A stretch of 40,869 nucleotides of DNA, from assembly GCA_027314705.1 (NCBI GenBank), contig DAHVAJ010000004.1, positions 1 to 40,869 on the forward strand. The letters run 5' to 3'. Source of the DNA: Acidimicrobiaceae bacterium (GTDB lineage Bacteria; Actinomycetota; Acidimicrobiia; Acidimicrobiales; RAAP-2). The notes beneath the pieces are model-generated. The model made no database searches. It saw nothing but the letters and a program-made list of their open reading frames with translations, and had not been told where the DNA came from. Below are positions 1 through 7,980 of the stretch, piece after piece; positions within the stretch are counted from its first letter, which is position 1; each line of letters opens with the position of its first letter. Both the position numbers and the translations under genes were made by a program.

Positions 1-2
1 GG

Positions 3-254
3 CTCGTCGTCGTCTTGGGATTCGGTTTGTTCATTTTCGTGACTGCGCTTGCCTCCTTCGCAAACGCAGTCTCGACTGACAGTCCCTTTCGAGGGCTCGT
101 TGGCGTCCTGATGCTGGGTCTTTGGCTGTGGTGGACGCGAAAGGTCCTCCCTGGCTTCCGGATAGTCGCCAACCAGTGGTCGTGGCCTCTGTCGGACCGG
201 AGAGTTGACTACAAGGGGGGGGAGATGAACGAATGGAAGCGGTGGACCCATTGA
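3..254 (+). CDS. C-terminal end of an unknown membrane protein (5' end outside window)
   Basis: The frame is open from the first bases of the window, so this is probably the end of a longer gene; the first start-like codon inside the window is a TTG at 15. About 83 residues are visible. They contain two hydrophobic stretches, the first running over the first ~20 residues and the second around the Leu/Trp-rich segment LGLWLWWTRK, followed by a short polar tail ending WKRWTH. I do not recognise a family. GC is about 59% here, against well over 70% in the rest of the window, so the codon use differs from its neighbours. This may be foreign DNA next to the tRNA-Leu gene, or simply a less biased gene. 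Function unknown. Confidence 0.45.
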   Translation, partial: LVVVLGFGLFIFVTALASFANAVSTDSPFRGLVGVLMLGLWLWWTRKVLPGFRIVANQWSWPLSDRRVDYKGGEMNEWKRWTH

Positions 255-680
255 GAGTCGGAATCTCCCAATGTTTGGGTCGCAAGGGTCGCCGGCCGTA
301 ACTGCTCTGTCGGGGATCCGCCTGCGCCATGGATCCAGCGTCACATGGGGCGTTCCCGTCCGGTATCGCCCGGCCGGGTGCTTCTGCCCCACCCGGATGG
401 GTGTGCCGCGGGATGAGCCCCTGGTCGCCGGACGGCGGCATGGAGGACCGTCGGGGGCGGGTCAAGGTGCCCGGGAACCGCTGCCGAGCGGGGCGTTCGG
501 CCGGCGACGGCTCCCCGGGGGGCGCGCCTTCCGGCTGGTCGCGGCCAGGGCGCCCCGGACCGACGGGAGTGCCAAGGGCGGGGGAGGGTTGGTTGCCGGA
601 TCGGGTCGATCGGGGACGGTCGTACCCAGGGAACTGCTGGGATGGGGACCGTGACCCGAAGCGTCCGGTGAGACGCCGAG
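255..680. other. Gene-poor stretch, no supported gene
   Basis: Between the truncated membrane protein and tRNA-Leu I see only GC-driven open frames on both strands. They encode Arg/Gly/Pro-rich sequence with no recognisable motif or convincing ribosome binding site. A small inverted repeat (GCGTC/GACGC, about 660-676) just past the tRNA 3' end could help terminate the tRNA transcript but is weak. Confidence 0.4.
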
Positions 681-767
<87 letters not shown>

Positions 768-780
768 GAGCGACCGGACG

Positions 781-786
781 AGGCTA
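781..786 (-). promoter_or_regulatory. -10 element of the tRNA-Leu promoter
   Basis: TAGCCT on the minus strand lies 13 nt upstream of the mature 5' end of tRNA-Leu, suitable for a start with a short 5' leader. No clear -35 box is visible. Confidence 0.4.
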
Positions 787-1028
787 CCCGATGATCCACC
801 GGCCCGATCACCCACCGGACGTGCCCGGGTGGGCCGCGCCACCTGGTCGGGACGGTTCCCGCAGCACCGAGGGCGGCGCCGCTCCGGACCCGGGCCCGTG
901 AGCCCGGCCTCGCCCCCGTGCCCGTCGGGGGGAACCGGCCCGGCCGCCGCGCACCCCCCGTTTCCGGGAGCGGCCAGCCGGGGGCCTCCCAGGGGCGACC
1001 CTACCCCTGTCCGGGGGGGTCGCGCCGG

Positions 1029-1034
1029 TAGGCT
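1029..1034 (+). promoter_or_regulatory. -10 box of fhaA, leaderless type
   Basis: TAGGCT sits 9 nt before the fhaA ATG, with no Shine-Dalgarno between them. The same hexamer with the same 9-nt spacing precedes the pknB ATG, and TAGGCT with 6 nt precedes the DCC gene. Confidence 0.5.
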
Positions 1035-1043
1035 GACGCCAGC

Positions 1044-1700
1044 ATGGGACTCCAGCGGTTTGAAGGGCGCCTCGAGCGCATGGTGGACGGCACGTTCTCG
1101 AAGGCGTTCCGGGGTGACCTGCACCCCGTGGAGATCGGCCGCCGGCTCACCCGGGAGATGGACCTCCAGCGCCGCCTGGGCGTCCACGGCCTCATGGCGC
1201 CCAACGCCTTCGTGATCCACCTCTCGCCCACCGACTTCGACCGCTTCGAGAGCTTCCTCGACGCCCTGGTCAGGGAGTTGGAGGAGGCCGCCCGGGAGCA
1301 CGCCCGCAACGAGGAGTACGTCTTCGTGGGCCCGGTGACGGTCTCGGTCCTCGAGGACCCTCGTCAGCGCCGGGGCCGGTTCGCCGTGGTCTCGGACGTC
1401 CACGAGGGCCCGGCCGGCCTGCCCGCGGCCTCCCTGGTCACCTCCGAGGGTCAGCGCGTCGTGCTCGGGCCCGAGCCCATCACCATCGGGCGCCTGCCCG
1501 AGAGCACCATCGTGGTCTCGGATCCCAACGCCAGCCGGCGGCACGCCGAGGTCCGGCGCTCGGGCAACGAGGTCGTGGTCGTGGACCTCGACTCCACCAA
1601 CGGGACGAGGGTCAACGGGGCCTCCGTGCACGAGCGGGTACTGAGCGACGGGGACGAGATCCTCATCGGCACCACGGTGCTCCGGTTCGAGGCATCCTGA
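1044..1700 (+). CDS. fhaA: FhaA-like protein: DUF3662 domain plus FHA domain
   Basis: This is a phosphothreonine-binding adaptor of the Ser/Thr kinase system. The N-terminal half (about residues 1-115, beginning MGLQRFEGRLERMVDG) is the DUF3662 domain that marks actinobacterial FhaA. The C-terminal half (about 140-215) is an FHA domain with the motifs GRLPESTIVVSD, SRRHAEV and DLDSTNGTRVNG, which supply the Arg, Ser and Asn that hold phosphothreonine. At 218 residues it lacks the long linker that makes mycobacterial FhaA more than twice this size. In mycobacteria FhaA binds phosphorylated envelope proteins such as the pseudokinase MviN; a similar role here is inference. It is the first gene of the cluster with fhaB, pstP, pbpA and pknB. 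The ATG at 1044 is supported by the -10 hexamer nearby. Confidence 0.93.
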   Translation: MGLQRFEGRLERMVDGTFSKAFRGDLHPVEIGRRLTREMDLQRRLGVHGLMAPNAFVIHLSPTDFDRFESFLDALVRELEEAAREHARNEEYVFVGPVTVSVLEDPRQRRGRFAVVSDVHEGPAGLPAASLVTSEGQRVVLGPEPITIGRLPESTIVVSDPNASRRHAEVRRSGNEVVVVDLDSTNGTRVNGASVHERVLSDGDEILIGTTVLRFEAS

Positions 1701-1716
1701 GGCACGGCACCCGACG

Positions 1717-2214
1717 TTGATCAATCTCCTCGCGGCCAGCACCTCCGGGCCCATCGACAACACGCCGGTCCTCCGCGCCCTCGAGATCGGCGTCATCCTG
1801 TTGCTGTGGCTGTTCTTCATGTGGGTGGTCCGGGCGGTCTGGGTCGAGGTGCGGCCCCTGCACCGCCGCCGCCGCCGGGGCAAGGACCTCGACCCGGTGA
1901 CGGACGGCAAGCGGCGTCGCGGGCGGCTGCGCCTCCACGTCATCCGACCCGACGACCAGGCCGGCAGGGTGTACGACGTGGGCGATGAGGTGACGGTCGG
2001 GCGTGCGCCGGGCTGCGGCGTGCCCATCGACTACGACGCCTACGCCTCCAATCTCCACGCGCGGCTCTTCCGCCTCGACGGCAACCTCTGGGCCGAGGAC
2101 CTGGGGTCGACCAACGGGACCTGGGTCAACACCCTGCGGATCGACGACCGCACCAAGCTCGAGAAGGGCGACCTCCTCCAGGTCGGCGGCACGGTCTTCG
2201 AGATCGGGAAGTGA
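1717..2214 (+). CDS. fhaB: FhaB-like membrane-anchored FHA protein
   Basis: A 165-residue protein with one N-terminal membrane helix (about residues 19-40, rich in Leu, Trp and Phe), a basic linker containing RRRRRGKD and RRRGR, and a C-terminal FHA domain (about 80-163). FHA motifs visible are VGRAPGCGVPIDYD, SNLHARLF and DLGSTNGTWVN. Size and layout match mycobacterial FhaB (FipA), which is recruited to the divisome by phosphorylated partners. It starts at TTG 1717, sixteen nt after the fhaA stop, and its stop overlaps the pstP region (the ATG follows within 2 nt), so it is cotranscribed and probably translationally coupled. The acidic-basic composition suggests a cytoplasmic FHA domain behind an N-out helix. 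Confidence 0.92.
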   Translation: MINLLAASTSGPIDNTPVLRALEIGVILLLWLFFMWVVRAVWVEVRPLHRRRRRGKDLDPVTDGKRRRGRLRLHVIRPDDQAGRVYDVGDEVTVGRAPGCGVPIDYDAYASNLHARLFRLDGNLWAEDLGSTNGTWVNTLRIDDRTKLEKGDLLQVGGTVFEIGK

Positions 2215-2215
2215 G

Positions 2216-3550
2216 ATGACCGTCCTCCGTTCGGGTTCGGCCACCGACACCGGTCTCGTCCGCTCCGTCAACCAGGACCTCGCTGTCGAGACCCCGACGC
2301 TCTTCGCCGTGGCCGACGGCATGGGCGGGCACGCCGGGGGTGAGGTGGCCTCGCGACTGGCCGTCGACGCCCTGACCTCCGCCTTCGGGCGAAGGCCCAG
2401 CGGGTCCGGGCTGTGCGAGGCCGTCGAGGAGGCCAACACCGTGGTCTGGCAGCACAGCCTCGACAATCCCGAGTTGCGGGGGATGGGCACCACGGTCACC
2501 GCCGCCGCCCTGGTCAACGAGGACGGCCATGACGTGCTCGCCCTGGTCAACGTGGGAGATTCGCGCTCCTACCGGTTCCACGAGGGGACGCTGACCCAGA
2601 TCACCACCGACCACAGTCTGGCCGAGGAGATGGTCCTCAGCGGTGAGCTCACCGAGGCCGAGGCCGCCGTCCACCCCCACCGGCACATACTCACCCGGGC
2701 GCTCGGCGTCTCCGCCGACGTGGACGTCGACCTGTGGCGGATCCAGCCGGTCCGTGGCGACCGCTACCTGCTCTGCAGCGACGGGCTGACCAACGAGCTC
2801 GAGTCGGAGCAGATCGCCGAGGTGCTGTCCACGGTGAGCGATCCCCAGGAGGTGGCCGACCTGCTCGTCCGTGCGGCCCGGACCCACGGGGGCAGCGACA
2901 ACATCACGGTGGTGGTGGTCGACGTGGTCGTGGGCGAGGAGGGCGGGCAGGACGTGCCGGCGGTGGCCGCCGTCTCGCCCGACTTCACCAGCCCCGCGCC
3001 CTCCGAGGTCCCCCCGGCTCCCGTTCCGGAGGACGACATCGTTCCGCTCGGCGCGCCGGAGGAGGTCGCGCCGAGGCGGCGCGACCGTCGCCGGTCCAGG
3101 CGCCGGGCCAGGCGGGCGGCCCGCGGGCGTCGGCTGGTCAGCGTTCGGACCCTCCTCTTCGTCCTCCTCTTCGGAGCCATCCTCTACGGCGCCTACTTCG
3201 CCGTGCGCTGGTACGACACGAACTCGTACTACGTGGCGGTCTCCCACGACGAGCTGGTCATCTACCAGGGCCGGATCGGCGGATTCCTCTGGTACCACCC
3301 CGTCGAGGTGGAGCGCACCGGCGTCACGACGGCCGACGTGCCCGCGTACTACGTGGACCAGCTCGACGCCGGTGTCGAGCGGTCCTCGGTGGCCGATGCC
3401 CGCACCTACGTGACCAATCTCGTGCTCACCCAGTGCAGCCAGGACCCGTCGGTCAACCCGTCCGGCTGCGCCTACCTCAACGCTGCGGCGACGACCACCA
3501 CGACGACGGCCCCGGCGGTCCCCGCCCCTCCGACCACGAAGGTGCCCTGA
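2216..3550 (+). CDS. pstP: PstP-type PP2C Ser/Thr protein phosphatase, membrane-anchored
   Basis: This metal-dependent (Mn/Mg) PP2C phosphatase reverses PknB-type phosphorylation. The start is the ATG at 2216, directly after the fhaB stop; the frame is open further upstream, but that sequence is fhaB in another frame. The catalytic domain (about residues 1-235) shows the family motifs in order: SVNQD, VADGMGGHAGGE, GMGTTVTA, NVGDSRSY, TTDHS, LTRALG, CSDGLTN and GGSDNITVVVV, including the metal-binding aspartates. A charged, Arg-rich linker follows (about 280-308), then one membrane helix (about 310-332). The extracytoplasmic domain of about 110 residues ends in a Thr-run and Pro/Thr-rich tail. 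Length (444 aa) is close to other PstP proteins. Its stop overlaps the pbpA start by one base (ATGA). rodA, usually next, is missing. Confidence 0.95.
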   Translation: MTVLRSGSATDTGLVRSVNQDLAVETPTLFAVADGMGGHAGGEVASRLAVDALTSAFGRRPSGSGLCEAVEEANTVVWQHSLDNPELRGMGTTVTAAALVNEDGHDVLALVNVGDSRSYRFHEGTLTQITTDHSLAEEMVLSGELTEAEAAVHPHRHILTRALGVSADVDVDLWRIQPVRGDRYLLCSDGLTNELESEQIAEVLSTVSDPQEVADLLVRAARTHGGSDNITVVVVDVVVGEEGGQDVPAVAAVSPDFTSPAPSEVPPAPVPEDDIVPLGAPEEVAPRRRDRRRSRRRARRAARGRRLVSVRTLLFVLLFGAILYGAYFAVRWYDTNSYYVAVSHDELVIYQGRIGGFLWYHPVEVERTGVTTADVPAYYVDQLDAGVERSSVADARTYVTNLVLTQCSQDPSVNPSGCAYLNAAATTTTTTAPAVPAPPTTKVP

Positions 3551-5049
3551 TGGAACGTCGCATCCGCCGGCTGGGGATCGTCCTCCTGGTCTGCTTCGCC
3601 GCCCTGTTCGTCCAGCTCAACAACATCCAGGTCCTGAAGGCCAGCGGCCTGGCCAACAGTCCCAACAACCCGCGGATCCAGGACATCGCCCGGAGCCAGC
3701 CCCGGGGCGACATCCTGTCGTCCAACGGGGTGGTCCTGGCCAGTTCGGTGCCGTCGACCGGCTACTACAAGTACCAGCGCACGTACAATCCGGCGACGGC
3801 CACCCTGTTCTCGCAGATCGTCGGGTACGACACCATCTTCGGCACCCGCACGGGCGTCGAGGCCGAGTACAACTCGTTCCTCCAGTCGCACACCCGGCCG
3901 GCCAGGACCCTCCGGGACCTCCTCATCAACCGCACCACCACCGACAACGTCACCTTGACCATCAACTCCCAGCTCCAGCTGGAGGTGGCCGGCGTGGTCG
4001 AGGGCATCAACCAGAACGGGAGCGCTCCGTCGGCGGCCGCCACCGTCATCAATGTGAAGACGGGGGCCATCGAGGCCATGTACGGGCGCCCCACCTTCAA
4101 TCCGCAGCCGCTCGCCTCGCAGAACACCGCCGTGGTCAATTACGCCTATGCCGCCCTCAATCCGAACAGCGGGTCGAGCCCGCTCGTCTCCCGGGCCTAC
4201 CAGCGCGGCTACGCGCCCGGGTCGACGTTCAAGACGGTGACCTCCTCGGCCGTCTACGACCACCAGCCGGCCCTGGCCAAGGTCGACTACCCGGTGGCGC
4301 GGTGCGTCCCGTTGCCACAGTCGAACCTCCCGGTGTGCAACTACTCCATCGCGCCCGGCGTCCACGAGGCGTGCGGGGGAACCATCCTCGTCACCCTGCC
4401 CGAGTCGTGCGACATCGCCTTCGCCCAGATGGGCATGGCCCTCGGTGGCCCGGCCCTCACGGCCGAGGCCCAGGCCTTCGGATTCAACCAGCGCATCCCC
4501 ATCGACCTACCCGACGTGGCCGTGTCGTCCTTCCCCTCGGGGCCGTCGTTCGACGCCAACAAGCCGTCCCAGGCGTACTCCGCCTTCGGCCAGCAGAACG
4601 TGGTGGCCACCACCCTGCAGATGGTCCTCGTGACCGCCGGCATCGCCAACCAGGGGGTCATCATGACCCCCCACGTCATGCAGGAGATCCGTGACTCCCA
4701 GGGCAACCTGGTCGAGACCTACCGGCCCCACCCGTGGTTGACCGCCACCACACCGTTCACGGCGTCGGCGGTCACCTCCCTCATGCAGGGGGTGGTCACC
4801 CAGCCCGGGGGGACCGCCTACGGAGTGTTCCCGCCCCAGTGGAACGTCGCCGCCAAGACGGGCACGGCCGAGACCGGACCCAACGCCGCCCTGACCAACG
4901 ACTGGATGGTGGCCTTCGCCCCGGCCAACGATCCGAAGGTGGCCGTGGCCGTCGTCGTTCCCAACCAGCCCGGCAGCGCCACCGGCGCGGCCACGTCAGG
5001 GCCCCCGACCAAAGCCATCCTCGGGTACGCCCTGGCGGCCACGCCATGA
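3550..5049 (+). CDS. pbpA: PbpA-type class B penicillin-binding protein (transpeptidase)
   Basis: This D,D-transpeptidase cross-links peptidoglycan peptides outside the membrane. The ATG at 3550 overlaps the pstP stop. One N-terminal membrane anchor (about residues 7-24) is followed by a short dimerisation/N-terminal domain (SQPRGDILSSNG is the conserved 'RG.I..R.G' box) and the transpeptidase domain. Catalytic motifs are S225-T-F-K228 (SxxK), S286-C-D288 in place of SxN, and KTGTAE near residue 436. 499 residues is normal for PbpA. In the usual actinobacterial order rodA precedes and pknA follows it; here pstP precedes and pknB follows directly, so the SEDS glycosyltransferase partner must be encoded elsewhere. 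The SxD variant of the second motif occurs in this family and need not mean inactivity. Confidence 0.94.
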   Translation: MERRIRRLGIVLLVCFAALFVQLNNIQVLKASGLANSPNNPRIQDIARSQPRGDILSSNGVVLASSVPSTGYYKYQRTYNPATATLFSQIVGYDTIFGTRTGVEAEYNSFLQSHTRPARTLRDLLINRTTTDNVTLTINSQLQLEVAGVVEGINQNGSAPSAAATVINVKTGAIEAMYGRPTFNPQPLASQNTAVVNYAYAALNPNSGSSPLVSRAYQRGYAPGSTFKTVTSSAVYDHQPALAKVDYPVARCVPLPQSNLPVCNYSIAPGVHEACGGTILVTLPESCDIAFAQMGMALGGPALTAEAQAFGFNQRIPIDLPDVAVSSFPSGPSFDANKPSQAYSAFGQQNVVATTLQMVLVTAGIANQGVIMTPHVMQEIRDSQGNLVETYRPHPWLTATTPFTASAVTSLMQGVVTQPGGTAYGVFPPQWNVAAKTGTAETGPNAALTNDWMVAFAPANDPKVAVAVVVPNQPGSATGAATSGPPTKAILGYALAATP

Positions 5050-5107
5050 GCCCCGCACCCACCGGAGAGGCGCAGATGAGAACACCGGCAGCACCGACAG
5101 GGGAGCC

Positions 5108-5113
5108 TAGGCT
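5108..5113 (+). promoter_or_regulatory. -10 box of pknB, decides the start codon
   Basis: TAGGCT ends directly before a TTG (5114) and 9 nt before an ATG (5123). By analogy with fhaA (TAGGCT, 9 nt, ATG), transcription would begin near 5120, downstream of the TTG, which favours the ATG. A GGGGAG about 7 nt before the TTG is the competing evidence. Confidence 0.45.
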
Positions 5114-5122
5114 TTGACCCAC

Positions 5123-6913
5123 ATGGACCCGACCCAGACGCCGCGCGTCTTCTCCGAGCGCTACGAGCTCGCGCACCTCATCGCCCGTGGCGGGATGGCC
5201 GAGGTCTACCGGGCCCACGACCGGCTCCTCGACCGCCCGGTGGCCCTCAAGGTCCTGTTCCCCGAGCTGTCGGTCGACCGGTCCTTCGTCGAGCGGTTCC
5301 GGCGGGAGGCCCAGGCCGCGGCCAACCTCTCGCACACCAACATCGTCCCGGTCTTCGACTGGGGGGAGGACTCCGGCACCTACTTCATCGTGATGGAGTA
5401 CATCGACGGGCGCCCCCTCTCCTCCATCCTCAAGTCGACCGGGCCCCTGTCGGCCGAGCGGACGGCCGACATCGGCGCCCACGTGGGCGCCGCCCTCGGG
5501 TACGCCCACAAGCACGGGGTGATCCACCGTGACGTGAAGCCGGGAAACGTCCTGCTCACCGATGACGGCCAGGTCAAGGTGACCGATTTCGGCATCGCCC
5601 GGGCCATCAACACCGAGGAGAGCCTCACCCAGACCGGCGCGGTCATGGGCACCGCCACCTACTTCTCTCCCGAGCAGGCCGAGGGGCTCGGGGTCGACTC
5701 GCGCAGCGACATCTACTCGCTCGGCGTGGTCCTCTTCGAGATGGCCACCGGCCGCCCGCCGTTCCTCGGCGACTCGCCGGTGTCGGTGGCCTCCAAGCAC
5801 GTCCGCGACAACCCGCCGGCTCCCCGGGAGCTCAACCCTGCCATCCCCCCGACCCTCGAAGCCATCATCTTGAAGTCCATGGCCAAGGAGCCGGCCCACC
5901 GGTACCAGACGGCCGAGGATCTCCGGGCCGACCTGCTGCGGTTCAACGAGGGCCGGGCGGTGGCGGCCATGAGCGACACCACCATGGTCGGGGCCGCCGT
6001 CGCGGCCACCGGGGCCACCGCCGTGGTGCGTGCCGTGGGCGGCACCGACGTGACCCAGGCCGTCCCTCCGGTGGGCCCGGGAAACGGGACCGAACCCGAG
6101 GGCGCCGAGGAGGGCGGCCGGAACCGGACCCGGACCTACGCCGTCATCCTGGCCGTCCTGCTGGTGCTGCTCGGGGTGGCCGCCTTCTTCCTCCTCCGCA
6201 ACCTCGGCTACCTCGGCGGCAGCCCGTCCTTCAACCTCCCCGACGTCGTGGGTCAGCAGCAGGCGGTGGCGACGGCCACGCTGAAGGCCGACGGGCTCGA
6301 CGTCGCCGTGGTCCGGCAGGTCTCGGCGAGCCCGCCCGGCCAGGTCCTCTCGACCAACCCCGCTCCGCAGGCGCTGGTCAAGAAGGGGGACACGGTCACC
6401 CTCCAGGTGGCCACGCCGGCACCGGTCCAGCAGGTCACCATCCCCGACGGACTCACCAACACGACCGTCGGCAACGCCGAGGCCATCCTCCAGAGCGCCG
6501 GGCTGCAGTCGACCGTCGTCTACCGGTCGAGTTCGGCGCAGAAGGGGACCGTCCTCTCCACCAACCCGGCCTCGGGCACCAAGGTCAACGCCGGGGCCAC
6601 GGTGACGCTCAACGCCTCCTCCGGGCCGGCCAACGTGCTCGTGCCCTCGTTGAGCGGGCTCTCCCAGACCGTGGCCGGCCAGACCCTCGGCAGCGAGGGC
6701 CTGAACGTCGGCTCGGTGACGTCGCAGAGCTCGAGCCAGTACTCGGCCGGCCTGGTCATCTCCTCGAATCCGCCGGCCGGGACCCCCGTCTCGCCGGGCA
6801 GCTCGGTCGACATCGTGGTGTCGACCGGCCCGCCGCCCACCACCACGACCACCACCACGGTCCCGACCACCACCACCACGTCGTCGACCACCACCACCAC
6901 GTTGGGCGGCTGA
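5123..6913 (+). CDS. pknB: PknB-type Ser/Thr protein kinase with three PASTA domains
   Basis: Transmembrane receptor kinase that senses peptidoglycan fragments and phosphorylates cell-wall and division proteins. The kinase domain (about residues 12-275) has the Gly-rich loop ARGGMAEVYRA, catalytic Lys in VALKVLF, Glu in RREAQAAANL, HRDVKPGNVLL, DFG (VTDFGIAR), an activation loop with TQTGAVMGTATYFSPE, and SDIYSLG. A juxtamembrane linker leads to one membrane helix (about 338-360). Three PASTA repeats follow, at roughly 370-435, 437-500 and 502-570, each with a 'NP..G..V..G..V.L' signature. The tail is almost pure Thr with a few Pro/Val, like the pstP tail, and may be O-glycosylated (inference). 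596 residues from ATG 5123 (599 from TTG 5114). It is the only kinase in this cluster, since pknA is absent. Confidence 0.96.
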   Translation: MDPTQTPRVFSERYELAHLIARGGMAEVYRAHDRLLDRPVALKVLFPELSVDRSFVERFRREAQAAANLSHTNIVPVFDWGEDSGTYFIVMEYIDGRPLSSILKSTGPLSAERTADIGAHVGAALGYAHKHGVIHRDVKPGNVLLTDDGQVKVTDFGIARAINTEESLTQTGAVMGTATYFSPEQAEGLGVDSRSDIYSLGVVLFEMATGRPPFLGDSPVSVASKHVRDNPPAPRELNPAIPPTLEAIILKSMAKEPAHRYQTAEDLRADLLRFNEGRAVAAMSDTTMVGAAVAATGATAVVRAVGGTDVTQAVPPVGPGNGTEPEGAEEGGRNRTRTYAVILAVLLVLLGVAAFFLLRNLGYLGGSPSFNLPDVVGQQQAVATATLKADGLDVAVVRQVSASPPGQVLSTNPAPQALVKKGDTVTLQVATPAPVQQVTIPDGLTNTTVGNAEAILQSAGLQSTVVYRSSSAQKGTVLSTNPASGTKVNAGATVTLNASSGPANVLVPSLSGLSQTVAGQTLGSEGLNVGSVTSQSSSQYSAGLVISSNPPAGTPVSPGSSVDIVVSTGPPPTTTTTTTVPTTTTTSSTTTTTLGG

Positions 6914-6932
6914 CCCCGCCGGGGCCGGTGGG

Positions 6933-7508
6933 TCAGGCGGCGGCGAGGAAGTTGGCCAGGAGGGAGGGCCCGCTCGGCGTGAGCAGCGACTCGGGGTGGA
7001 ACTGCACGCCCTCGACGGCCAGGGTCCGGTGGCGCAGGCCCATGATCACCCCGTCGTCGGTCCGGGCCGTGACCTCGAGGACGTCGGGCAGGGTGGAGGG
7101 CTCGACGACCAGCGAGTGGTACCGGGTGGCCACGAACGGCTCCGGCAGGCCGGAGAAGACCCCGACACCCCGGTGGTGGATGGCCGAGGTCTTCCCGTGC
7201 ATGAGGGTCGGGGCCCGGACCACCTCGCCGCCGTAGACCTGGCCGATGGCCTGGTGGCCGAGGCAGACACCGAGGATGGGCACCTCGCCGCCCAGGGCCC
7301 GGACGACCGCGGTGGTCACCCCGGCCGCCTCGGGCCGGCCCGGCCCCGGGGAGAGGAGCACGGCGTCGGGTCGGGCGGCCCGAACCCCCTCGATGTCGAT
7401 GGCGTCGTTGCGGTGGACGACCGGTTCGGCGCCCAGCTCGCCCAGCTGCTGGACGAGGTTGTAGACGAACGAGTCGTAATTGTCGATGACCAGCACCCGG
7501 GGGCCCAC
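6933..7508 (-). CDS. trpG: Glutamine amidotransferase subunit of anthranilate / aminodeoxychorismate synthase
   Basis: This class I amidotransferase hydrolyses glutamine and passes ammonia to the chorismate-binding partner (TrpE or PabB) for tryptophan or folate synthesis. The 191-residue protein shows the family motifs: IDNYDSFVYNL at the N-terminus, SPGPGRP, the nucleophile C82 in LGVCLGHQAIGQ, YHSLVVE, and the His-Glu pair in VQFHPES. It lies on the opposite strand between pknB and crgA, exactly as in mycobacteria, where the gene is called trpG or pabA. No trpE or pabB is nearby, so the sequence does not decide which pathway it serves; it may serve both. The GTG start at 7508 is preceded by a -10-like TACCCT 6 nt upstream, with no Shine-Dalgarno. 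Confidence 0.93.
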   Translation of the reverse strand: MGPRVLVIDNYDSFVYNLVQQLGELGAEPVVHRNDAIDIEGVRAARPDAVLLSPGPGRPEAAGVTTAVVRALGGEVPILGVCLGHQAIGQVYGGEVVRAPTLMHGKTSAIHHRGVGVFSGLPEPFVATRYHSLVVEPSTLPDVLEVTARTDDGVIMGLRHRTLAVEGVQFHPESLLTPSGPSLLANFLAAA

Positions 7509-7514
7509 CCCCCG

Positions 7515-7520
7515 AGGGTA
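7515..7520 (-). promoter_or_regulatory. -10 box of trpG, leaderless type
   Basis: TACCCT on the minus strand, 6 nt before the trpG GTG; it lies in the 69-bp divergent region shared with crgA. Confidence 0.45.
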
Positions 7521-7565
7521 CCGGCCCCGGCCCCGGCCCGCACCGGATGGCTGCCGGTGACTGGC

Positions 7566-7571
7566 TATCCT
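7566..7571 (+). promoter_or_regulatory. -10 box of crgA, leaderless type
   Basis: TATCCT, 6 nt before the crgA ATG, with no Shine-Dalgarno between. It fixes the ATG at 7578 rather than the in-frame upstream codons. Confidence 0.5.
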
Positions 7572-7577
7572 TCGCCC

Positions 7578-7898
7578 ATGGCAACCACCGCCGGACGGGG
7601 ACCGGGCAGGGCAGGACAGAAGGGGCGCTCCTCCGGAGGGCGGGCCACGGCCAGGGGCGGCCCGGGTGGCACCGGCCGACCGGTTGCCAACGTGCGCTAC
7701 ACCCCGCCGGTCGACCGGAGCGTGAAGGTCAGCCCCCGGTGGGTCGGGGTCCTCATGGTCGCCTTCTTCGTCCTCGGTGTCCTGGTGGTCATCCTCAACT
7801 ACGTGAACGCCCTGCCCGGCGGGGTGAACAACCTCTGGCTGCTCGTCGCCATCGGGTTCATCTTCGCCGGCCTGCTCGTCGCCACCCGCTACCGCTGA
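7578..7898 (+). CDS. crgA: CrgA-like cell division protein
   Basis: Small actinobacterial membrane protein that helps recruit PBPs and FtsI to the division site. The 106 residues have a basic, Gly/Arg-rich cytoplasmic N-terminus (about 1-50), the motif VSPRWVG, then two membrane helices (about 55-75 and 84-103) separated by the short loop NALPGGVNN, ending in ATRYR. Spacing of the two helices and the WYVP-free short loop match CrgA. The position after pknB and the reversed trpG is conserved with mycobacteria and streptomycetes, which supports the assignment. The longer open frame upstream runs antisense to trpG and is not used. Confidence 0.92.
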   Translation: MATTAGRGPGRAGQKGRSSGGRATARGGPGGTGRPVANVRYTPPVDRSVKVSPRWVGVLMVAFFVLGVLVVILNYVNALPGGVNNLWLLVAIGFIFAGLLVATRYR

Positions 7899-7905
7899 CG
7901 ACCCG

Positions 7906-7932
7906 GGTCGCGGGGTCGCCGGCCCCGCGACC
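7906..7932. terminator. Bidirectional hairpin between crgA and the thiolase gene
   Basis: A perfect 10-bp stem, GGTCGCGGGG pairing with CCCCGCGACC, with a 7-nt loop lies eight bases after the crgA stop and about 50 bp after the convergent thiolase stop. There is no T-tract, which is common for terminators in such GC-rich genomes. Confidence 0.55.
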
Positions 7933-7980
7933 GGCGACCCGTCAACCGCCCCGGGGCCCGCCGGTGGGGCGGGCGGCCGC

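Noticed and set aside
5114-5122. TTG at 5114 as the pknB start
   Set aside because: It touches the -10 box; the ATG nine bases later fits the fhaA pattern. Kept as an alternative because of GGGGAG upstream.
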